NCBI GenBank assembly: GCA_900315075.1
Contig: OMXV01000036.1
Span: forward strand, 1 to 38,105
DNA: 38,105 nt
Direction of reading: 5' to 3'
Source: an uncultured Prevotellaceae bacterium
GTDB lineage: Bacteria; Bacteroidota; Bacteroidia; Bacteroidales; Bacteroidaceae
Notes under the pieces: generated by a model
What the model was told of the DNA's origin: nothing
The model's database searches: none
The model's input: the letters and a program-made list of their open reading frames with translations, nothing else
Made by a program: the position numbers and the translations under genes
Part shown: in pieces, positions 32,482 to 38,105 of the stretch
Position numbering within the stretch: position 1 is the stretch's first letter
How the letters are laid out: each line of letters opens with the position of its first letter

Positions 32482-33216
32482 TTAGTCCGGTTGCTGGCCG
32501 TCGTGGGCTTTCCATGCACATTCGGTGATTTTCATGTCTGAGAAAATTGCTGTAAAGGAGGATTCTTCAGGTGAGCACGCATAGATGCCGAAACTGATTT
32601 CTTCGGCTGCTGCTGGCATGTGGCAGATGCGCATTTGACTAAAATCTACACCATTGGTGGAACACTCTATGCAGAAGTCATCCTCGCGGCGTGAGAAGCG
32701 ATACCACATAGTTTTTACATCTGCAGGAATGGCTGTAGTTGCCCAGTCGGAATAACCGTTATTGGTCACAACACTGCCAAGATGCTGGAACTCATCATTT
32801 TCGAACTCTACCGAACCTTTCAACCAATTCGCACTATCGAGGTACATTACTATACCACACTGATCAAAACGGTGATGGCTCTGTGTGAAGTCGGTTTTCA
32901 CTACAAAACTGAAGAACTTTTCACGGGTTTTCATTTGAAGCACAGGTGCATTGTCGTTCTGAAAATGGTAGTATGTGCGCTGCCATAAGTCGGTATGCGG
33001 GGCAGTGGTGATAGTGATGGTGTCAGCCTTTATCTCGAAACTTGCAGGCTCTCTTGTCCACTGAAGATTGTTTAGGTTGATGCGTCCACTGTCGGCAAGT
33101 GCTGTCTTTACATCATCTGCGGAATTATTAGTCTGTGGCTCTTCCCCTTTGCTGTTACAACCTGCCAGAACTATAGTTGCTATTGCTGCCATAAGCACTA
33201 TTATCTTTATATTCAT
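32482..33216 (-). CDS. DUF1349-type lipoprotein
   Basis: From MNIKIIVLMAAIATIVLAGC the protein is a 244-residue lipoprotein. The mature part (about 50-235) is a concanavalin-like beta-sandwich of the DUF1349 type: ITTAPHTDLWQRTYYHFQND, QCGIVMYLDSANWLKGSVEF and a C-terminal ISFGIYACSPEESSFTAIF. Family members are often bound to sugar metabolism but this is not certain. It starts 36-38 bases after the nitroreductase gene in the same direction with no promoter between. The pair may be an operon. It faces the AraC gene end to end. Confidence 0.85.
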   Translation of the reverse strand: MNIKIIVLMAAIATIVLAGCNSKGEEPQTNNSADDVKTALADSGRINLNNLQWTREPASFEIKADTITITTAPHTDLWQRTYYHFQNDNAPVLQMKTREKFFSFVVKTDFTQSHHRFDQCGIVMYLDSANWLKGSVEFENDEFQHLGSVVTNNGYSDWATTAIPADVKTMWYRFSRREDDFCIECSTNGVDFSQMRICHMPAAAEEISFGIYACSPEESSFTAIFSDMKITECAWKAHDGQQPD

Positions 33217-33254
33217 CATCTATATTTATTTAGTTATGTGGTATATGCATTGGG

Positions 33255-33941
33255 TTACACCCATTCAAATTCTTCTTTTCCAGCACCGACTTCAAAATGA
33301 TATTTGGCGATGCCCAAATCCATTTGGGTATATCCAATGATAGAGAAACCTCTTTTGGCGTGTACCTGATGTCGATTGTTTTCCATACCAACATATTCAA
33401 ATGAGAATTTTTGTTGGTTGACGGCTGTTGGAGCAAGCAATGCTGCTTCAACTCCTTTCTTGAACCATTCTGGGGTGATGGCACTGGCGTTGCTTACTTG
33501 TTCAATTTTCTTTATCTTGTGACCGACTCCCTGCGTTTCACCATAACCGATGGATATGTAGGCTTTTATGGTTTCACCTTCATTGAGGACATAGGTTTCT
33601 GGCACTTTTTTATAGCTCAACCCCACCCAGCAGGTATTCAGCCCAAGCATCTGAGCCAATAACACAAGCTGCTCACCATAGTAACCGACACGTTCATCAA
33701 GGTCGTCTGCCTTTTGCCCGGCCATCACAATATAATTGGTCACATTACGAAATTTGCCATATTTGGCAAGTGTACCTTGGAAAGCTTTTGGCTCATTTTG
33801 TATCATCTGTGCGTGAAGCCGACCCTCTCGGTTAATTTCGATAATCTTTTCTTCTATCGCCTTGACTACATCGTCGGTCAAAGGTTGTTTTTTATATGCC
33901 CTCACACTATGCCGGGCTTTAATAGCTTCTTGTATTGTCAT
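33255..33941 (-). CDS. Nitroreductase family protein (TM1586-like)
   Basis: The 228-residue protein is of the FMN-dependent nitroreductase fold. The FMN phosphate motif is KARHSVRAYK at 8-17. Further segments are GYYGEQLVLLAQMLGLNTCWVG (about 86-107), AYISIGYGE near 128 and LLAPTAVNQQKFSFEYV (about 170). It resembles the TM1586-like subfamily. Such enzymes reduce nitro groups or quinones with NAD(P)H. No signal peptide. It lies close to the redox operon but is separated from it by the AraC gene, so shared control is only a possibility. Confidence 0.9.
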   Translation of the reverse strand: MTIQEAIKARHSVRAYKKQPLTDDVVKAIEEKIIEINREGRLHAQMIQNEPKAFQGTLAKYGKFRNVTNYIVMAGQKADDLDERVGYYGEQLVLLAQMLGLNTCWVGLSYKKVPETYVLNEGETIKAYISIGYGETQGVGHKIKKIEQVSNASAITPEWFKKGVEAALLAPTAVNQQKFSFEYVGMENNRHQVHAKRGFSIIGYTQMDLGIAKYHFEVGAGKEEFEWV

Positions 33942-34006
33942 CTTTATTATTTTTTATCTTAGGAATTCAAAATATCTTAATTATTAAACGAATGATTTCA
34001 TCCTTA

Positions 34007-34786
34007 TTATCCCATGACCACGTCGAGCACCATCATCAGTACAAAACCAAGTGCGAAGCCAATGGTACTCAGATTGCTGTGCTGACCGCCTGATGCCTCG
34101 GGTATCAGTTCTTCTATGACAACATAGAGCATAGCGCCAGCAGCAAATGCCAACATATAGGGTAGGGCGGGCAAGAGTAGTGATGCCAATAGAATGACGG
34201 CCAATGCTCCAATGGGTTCGACAATGCCACTCAGCGAGCCTATCATAAACGATCGCCAGCGAGAGTTGCCTGAAGCGCGCATGGGCATGGAGATGATGGC
34301 GCCCTCTGGAATGTTCTGGATGGCGATACCCACAGATACAGCCAATGCTGAAGCGATGGAGATACCTGTGACACCGTCCTCAGCCCCAGCAAAGACTACA
34401 CCCACGGCCATGCCCTCAGGCAAATTGTGGATGGTAACTGCCAGTGCCAGCATAGCCGTGCGTGAAAGGTGGGAATGCAGACCTTCAGGCTTGTCTGTGC
34501 CAAGGTGCAGGTGGGGGGTCAATTCATCGATTAATAGCAGGAATCCCATACCCAACAAAAATCCCACAGCTGCAGGAAGCACAGCCCATCGCCCATTGTC
34601 AGAAACCATCTCTATCGCTGGTATCAGTAGTGACCAAACCGATGCAGCTACCATCACACCTGATGCAAAACCAAGCAGAGATTTTTGCAAGCGTTCTGAC
34701 ATATCGCCTTTCATTAGAAAGACAAACGACGAGCCGAGCATGGTGCCCAAGAGTGGGATAAGTAGGCCTATGATGAGTGTGTTCAT
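34007..34786 (-). CDS. ZIP-family metal transporter
   Basis: The 259-residue membrane protein has about eight helices and the ZIP metal-site motifs HNLPEGMAVG (H120, N121, E124) and IQNIPEGAII (Q157, N158, E161). A histidine-bearing loop (PHLHLG to HSH, about 91-106) joins helices 3 and 4, as in ZupT and related importers. It should take up zinc or other divalent cations across the inner membrane. It is divergent from umuC with its own promoter at 34809. Confidence 0.95.
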   Translation of the reverse strand: MNTLIIGLLIPLLGTMLGSSFVFLMKGDMSERLQKSLLGFASGVMVAASVWSLLIPAIEMVSDNGRWAVLPAAVGFLLGMGFLLLIDELTPHLHLGTDKPEGLHSHLSRTAMLALAVTIHNLPEGMAVGVVFAGAEDGVTGISIASALAVSVGIAIQNIPEGAIISMPMRASGNSRWRSFMIGSLSGIVEPIGALAVILLASLLLPALPYMLAFAAGAMLYVVIEELIPEASGGQHSNLSTIGFALGFVLMMVLDVVMG

Positions 34787-34808
34787 ATTTGATGGTCTTT
34801 TCTTTGTG

Positions 34809-34839
34809 CAAAGGTAAACCTTTTTATAGGATTATGCAA
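34809..34839 (-). promoter_or_regulatory. Promoter of the ZIP transporter gene
   Basis: Read leftward: TTG (34839-34837), 20 bases, TACCTTTG (34816-34809). A full match to the consensus, 22 bases before the ATG at 34786. Confidence 0.75.
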
Positions 34840-34900
34840 TACCTAAACCCAATGAATTTTACCTTTTCCTCTGCTATGATGAGCAAAAGTAAAAAAACAG

Positions 34901-34932
34901 TTTGATAATATGATTGAAATAAACTACCTTTG
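34901..34932 (+). promoter_or_regulatory. Promoter of umuC
   Basis: TTTG at 34901-34904, 20 bases, TACCTTTG at 34925-34932. It places the start of transcription past the ATG at 34910 and fixes 34958 as the start codon. Confidence 0.75.
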
Positions 34933-34957
34933 CATTTATATTATAAAAGTTCCTGGT

Positions 34958-36253
34958 ATGTACGGTATTATTGACTGCGACAATTGTTATGTTTCGTGTG
35001 AACGCGTCTTTCGGCCAGACCTGAAAGACAAAGCTGTTGTCGTATTGTCAAACAATGACGGATGTGTGGTGGCACGGTCGAATGAGGCAAAGAAGATAGG
35101 TATAAAAGCTGGCATACCCTATTATCAGTTGGAACAGCTTTTCCCAAATCAAAAGATTGCCGTGTTTTCGTCCAATTATGAACTTTATGGTGAACTCACA
35201 GCGCGTGTTGTGGACATCATTCGCCAGGAAGCTCCTGCCTATTTCCGCTATTCCATTGATGAGTGCTTTGTCTATCTTCATGGGATGGAAGAACAAAATC
35301 TGAAATTGTGGGGTGAGAATCTTCATAAGAAAATCAAACAGTATGTCGGAATGCCTGTCAGTATCGGACTTGCACCCACCAAGACATTGGCAAAAATGGC
35401 AAGCCATTTCGCTAAGAAATACCAGGGATATCACCATTGCTGCTTGATCGACACTGAGGAAAAAAGAATCAAGGCACTAAAACTTTATCCCATTGAGGAG
35501 GTTTGGGGAATAGGAAGGAGATATGCTACCAAACTGCAATCGATGGGGGTGAAATCGGCGTACGATTTTGCTATGCGACACAGAGACTGGGTGAGGACGG
35601 CCTTCAACAATATCGTCATTTACCGCACATGGGCTGAACTAAACGGGAAGGACTGTGTTCCCAATGAGGAAATGGCTAAGAAAAAAAGCATCTGCACAAG
35701 CCGAAGTTTCAATGGAATGATAACAGACTTTACAATCCTACGGACACATGTGGCTAATTATGCTGCACGTTGTGCCGAAAAACTCAGACGTCAGGATACT
35801 GTCACTACCATTGTTGCTGTGTTTATCCACACCAATCCTTTTCGCGAAGACCTGCAACAATATTGGAACTTTCAGGAGAAAAGACTTATCACTCCTACAA
35901 GTTCCACCACCACCATTGTACAGGCTGCTACCGATGTGCTCAAAAGCATCTATATCCAGGGCTATCATTATAAGAAAGCCGGTGTCATTGTGATGGGAAT
36001 TGGTCCAAAAAGTCCTATTCAGCAAGACTTGTTCGATATCAATGCAGAGCAGTTCGAGAAAATGAGGCGACTCGACCATGTCATCGATCGCATTAACCGT
36101 GTCAATGGTTCGGAAACCATTGTGCTTGGGGCTCAGCAATATACTCAAAGGGATGGAAAAGGCAAGGCCGATGTCTTCGCCAATGCTATCAAACATGATT
36201 TCAGAAGTAAGAATCCTACCACCCGTTGGAGCGACATCATTAAATTAAAATGA
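34958..36253 (+). CDS. umuC: Y-family DNA polymerase, UmuC-type
   Basis: The 431-residue protein is the catalytic subunit type of DNA polymerase V, a translesion polymerase. The active-site acids are D6 in YGIIDCDNCYVSCERVF and D101-E102 in YSIDECFVYL. Further segments are VVLSNNDGCVVARSNEAK, GLAPTKTLAKMASHFAKK and the helix-hairpin-helix WGIGRRYATKLQSMG. The C-terminal part matches UmuC rather than DinB. No umuD is next to it: the gene to the left is a divergent transporter and to the right an exported flavodoxin. UmuC usually needs UmuD', so a partner must be elsewhere or the protein acts alone. Confidence 0.95.
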   Translation: MYGIIDCDNCYVSCERVFRPDLKDKAVVVLSNNDGCVVARSNEAKKIGIKAGIPYYQLEQLFPNQKIAVFSSNYELYGELTARVVDIIRQEAPAYFRYSIDECFVYLHGMEEQNLKLWGENLHKKIKQYVGMPVSIGLAPTKTLAKMASHFAKKYQGYHHCCLIDTEEKRIKALKLYPIEEVWGIGRRYATKLQSMGVKSAYDFAMRHRDWVRTAFNNIVIYRTWAELNGKDCVPNEEMAKKKSICTSRSFNGMITDFTILRTHVANYAARCAEKLRRQDTVTTIVAVFIHTNPFREDLQQYWNFQEKRLITPTSSTTTIVQAATDVLKSIYIQGYHYKKAGVIVMGIGPKSPIQQDLFDINAEQFEKMRRLDHVIDRINRVNGSETIVLGAQQYTQRDGKGKADVFANAIKHDFRSKNPTTRWSDIIKLK

Positions 36254-36284
36254 TAGTAAAGGATGGTTTTTCTAAAAAAATAGT

Positions 36285-36292
36285 TATTTTTG
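36285..36292 (+). promoter_or_regulatory. Promoter -7 element of the exported flavodoxin gene
   Basis: TATTTTTG matches TAnnTTTG, 28 bases before the ATG at 36320. No -33 TTG at proper spacing. Confidence 0.55.
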
Positions 36293-36319
36293 CACTCAAA
36301 TAGACCAAATTTATCAATT

Positions 36320-37120
36320 ATGAAAAAACTTATCTTGTTATTCGCTTTTATGGTATTAATTGCTTCAAGTTACGCACAGAAAAAACTCGTTCTCTATTAT
36401 TCTGAGACAGGTACTACCAAAGCTGTAGCCGAAGAACTTCAAAAACAACTAAATGCCGATATCGAGTGTATCGAGGCTGTTGAACCCTATTCTGGTAACT
36501 TCCAGGAAACCATCCAACGCGGACAGCGTGAGATGCAGAATGGCGAAACACCTGCCATCAAACCGCTAAAGAATAAAATTGCTGACTACGACATCATTTT
36601 CCTCGGCTATCCTATCTGGTTTGGTACATACGCCATGCCTATTGCCACTCTTGTAAAAGAAAATGATTTTGAGGGTAAGACTATTGTTCCTTTCTGCACT
36701 TTCGGTAGTGGGGGACTGAATACCTCTTCTGAAGCACTTAAGAAAGTACTTCCAAAAGCTATTATTAAGGAGGGTTATGGAGTACGAACGGTTCGTGTGG
36801 CTGTAGCAGCAAAAGAACTTGACAGGTTCCTGAAAGAAAACGGTTATAAGAAAGGTAAAGTTGCAAAACTACCAGAATATTCTGAGCAACTGCCTGTGAC
36901 CGAAGCGGAAAAGACTATTTTCGATGCAGCTTGCTCTGATTATCAGTTCCCACTTGGTACACCATCAACAGTTGGTAAGCGACAGACGGACGACAGCACT
37001 GACTATAAATTCATCGTTAAAAGCCGTGGCTTTAACGGTGAGGAATCAACATCCACCATCTATGTCACTGTAGCTAAGGCAGCTGACGCTAAGCCCGAAT
37101 TCACCCAAGTCGTAAGATAG
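36320..37120 (+). CDS. Exported flavodoxin-domain protein
   Basis: The 266-residue protein has a signal peptide (MKKLILLFAFMVLIASSYAQ). The mature part begins with a flavodoxin fold: KLVLYYSETGTTKAVAEEL for the FMN phosphate, GYPIWFGTYAMP and CTFGSGGLNTSS for the ring-side loops. Residues about 190-266 form an extra C-terminal segment (FPLGTPSTVGKRQTDDSTDY) that I do not recognise. It is a second exported flavodoxin in this window besides the lipoprotein at 28940, of different make-up. An electron donor and acceptor outside the cytoplasm are not evident from the sequence. The ATG at 36320 is chosen from the signal peptide and the promoter. Confidence 0.88.
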   Translation: MKKLILLFAFMVLIASSYAQKKLVLYYSETGTTKAVAEELQKQLNADIECIEAVEPYSGNFQETIQRGQREMQNGETPAIKPLKNKIADYDIIFLGYPIWFGTYAMPIATLVKENDFEGKTIVPFCTFGSGGLNTSSEALKKVLPKAIIKEGYGVRTVRVAVAAKELDRFLKENGYKKGKVAKLPEYSEQLPVTEAEKTIFDAACSDYQFPLGTPSTVGKRQTDDSTDYKFIVKSRGFNGEESTSTIYVTVAKAADAKPEFTQVVR

Positions 37121-37323
37121 GAACCGACACTTCATCATATTTTCCTAACGCATATTATGGTCATGATTATGACTTAATTTGGTTGTCGATTTGTTGTAAG
37201 ATACTTGTATACAGTTACTAATAGATTTGAGCTTAGAGAATAGAGAATTATATGAATTCGGATTTCTCCGATTATCTTGATTAATCTTGAAACTCCCAAA
37301 TTATACTAATAAAGGTAAAATCC

Positions 37324-37354
37324 TTTGTAGGGTCAGCATTATTTTGTAACTTTG
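37324..37354 (+). promoter_or_regulatory. Orphan promoter in the gap before the KilA-N gene
   Basis: TTTG at 37324-37327, 19 bases, TAACTTTG at 37347-37354. A full consensus match with no gene of ordinary size directly behind it. Confidence 0.6.
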
Positions 37355-37359
37355 GATAA

Positions 37360-37540
37360 AATCACAAACCTTTTGTAAATAAAGGCAGTTCGGAGGATTG
37401 AGAAAAATCTGGGTTACGAACTGGCAACGGTTCTCATTTCCTCATTCTGCAGTGATTTGCTTGTCAATGAACTCCCGACTCAGAGCCACCAGCCTGTTTC
37501 AATGGCTCTTTGTCGGGGGCAACGGTACATAGAATATGCG
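37360..37540 (+). ncRNA. Candidate small RNA or leader with a long hairpin
   Basis: Transcription from the orphan promoter would cover a stem-loop at 37474-37517: CCCGAC and AGAGCCA pair with TGGCTCT and GTCGGG, broken only by a 2+2 internal loop. A 21-codon ORF (37467-37532, MNSRLRATSLFQ...) overlaps it but shows no family likeness. No T-run follows the hairpin, so the 3' end is unknown. Confidence 0.3.
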
Positions 37541-37599
37541 AGATAACAAAACTTTTGAGGGATTTTCGCCTTTTGTTCTTTTGTCTCATGATTTTATGC

Positions 37600-37607
37600 T
37601 ACCTTTG
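37600..37607 (+). promoter_or_regulatory. Promoter -7 element of the KilA-N gene
   Basis: TACCTTTG matches TAnnTTTG, 33 bases before the ATG at 37641. TTTG boxes lie 16 and 24 bases upstream, neither at ideal spacing. Confidence 0.5.
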
Positions 37608-37640
37608 CACACATAATTTATATTAGAGACTATCTATCCT

Positions 37641-38105
37641 ATGGCAAAGAAGAATGAGATTATCGTTAAAGATGTAGCTATCAAGACTATGTCAAAAGAT
37701 GGTATAGATTACATTAGCATCACAGACATCGCCAGGCAGAAAAACGCCACAGACCCCAACGGAGTTATAGCGAACTGGATGCGTAACCGCAATACCGTGG
37801 AATTTCTTGGTATATGGGAGACTCTTCACAACCCAAATTTTAACCCCCTCGAATTCGAGGGGTTTAGAAAAGAGGCTGGTTTGAATGCTTTCACGCTTTC
37901 GCCTACTCGTTGGATTGAAGCCACCAATGCTATTGGGATTGTTTCGCAAGCGGGACGCTATGGAGGAACTTTTGCCCAAACTGATATAGCCTTCGAGTTT
38001 GCATCATGGATTTCCGTTGAGTTCCGCCTTTACCTTGTCATGGAGTTCCAACGCCTAAAAGCCAAGGAACAGGAATTATTGGGATGGACTGCTAAAAGAG
38101 AGCTC
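37641..38105 (+). CDS. KilA-N domain protein, truncated by the window edge
   Basis: 155 codons are visible and the frame is open at the right edge. The start is the ATG at 37641 (MAKKNEIIVKDVAIKTMSKD). A KilA-N DNA-binding domain covers about residues 18-140: YISITDIARQKNATDPNGVI, NWMRNRNTVEFLGIWE, FTLSPTRWIEATNAIGIVSQ, GRYGGTFAQTDIAFEFASWI and FRLYLVMEFQRLK. KilA-N proteins are typical of phages and other mobile elements but are also common as single chromosomal genes in Bacteroidetes. The missing C-terminus would tell which type it is. Confidence 0.85.
   Translation, partial: MAKKNEIIVKDVAIKTMSKDGIDYISITDIARQKNATDPNGVIANWMRNRNTVEFLGIWETLHNPNFNPLEFEGFRKEAGLNAFTLSPTRWIEATNAIGIVSQAGRYGGTFAQTDIAFEFASWISVEFRLYLVMEFQRLKAKEQELLGWTAKREL

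Noticed and set aside
37845-37862. Perfect 18-bp palindrome CCCCTCGAATTCGAGGGG inside the KilA-N gene
   Set aside because: It falls in frame as Pro-Leu-Glu-Phe-Glu-Gly within the conserved domain, so coding constraint explains it well enough. No flanking T-run or second copy was seen.
1-38105. CRISPR arrays, tRNA or rRNA genes, IS element ends
   Set aside because: No regularly spaced identical repeats, cloverleaf-type sequence, rRNA blocks, transposase ORF or terminal inverted repeats were found.

Overview
The window is chromosomal DNA of a Bacteroidales bacterium, most likely Prevotella or a close relative. The gene families are typical of that group: short SerA, LytTR pair, proteins ending in type IX-secretion-like tails, an AAA-ATPase-like/PD-(D/E)XK protein and a BtMinpp-like phosphatase. 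Most well-placed genes carry the Bacteroidetes promoter (TTG or TTTG, 19-20 bases, TAnnTTTG) rather than the E. coli -35/-10 pair. Genus is inferred from style, not from a marker gene. No tRNA, rRNA or CRISPR array was seen.

Layout, left half. 1-3190: a small conserved protein, then mazG, a lipocalin-like lipoprotein and rnz. 3260-5160: a tiny secreted tail-domain protein, then an ECF sigma factor, its probable one-helix anti-sigma partner and a Spy/CpxP-like periplasmic protein. 5344-12075: gyrA, two paralogous exported TPR proteins and a DbpA-like RNA helicase in one direction, facing a PD-(D/E)XK/AAA-like gene (12079-13662). 14121-18143: serC, serA, then after a strong terminator a DUF1015 protein and a YigZ/IMPACT protein.

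Layout, right half. 18173-22463 (leftward): a small tail-domain protein, a large surface beta-helix carbohydrate-binding-type protein with a Gly/Pro tail, then a LytS-type kinase and LytTR regulator, packed as one operon. 22691-23959: a phytase-like histidine phosphatase. 24241-31214 (leftward): six genes (YqhD-like alcohol dehydrogenase, flavodoxin/cyclophilin-like lipoprotein, alpha/beta hydrolase lipoprotein, amidohydrolase fused to a monooxygenase-like domain, aldo/keto reductase, double carboxymuconolactone-decarboxylase plus cupin), with a divergent AraC regulator at 31483. 32482-34786: DUF1349 lipoprotein, nitroreductase and ZIP metal transporter. 34958-37120: umuC and an exported flavodoxin. 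37641 to the edge: a truncated KilA-N gene.

The strongest candidate for an undescribed system is the AraC-governed operon at 24241-32376. It has the AraC + YqhD + aldo/keto reductase core of the E. coli YqhC/yqhD/dkgA aldehyde response, but adds four enzymes that all carry export signals, so it may handle reactive carbonyls or quinones both inside and outside the inner membrane. Second is the two-component operon at 18173-22463, whose sensor has a proline-rich external loop built from a 24-bp tandem repeat. A third theme is the recurring degenerate 8-9 bp tandem repeats in gene borders, including a run just behind the gyrA amber stop that stays open in frame and would encode X-X-Pro six times.
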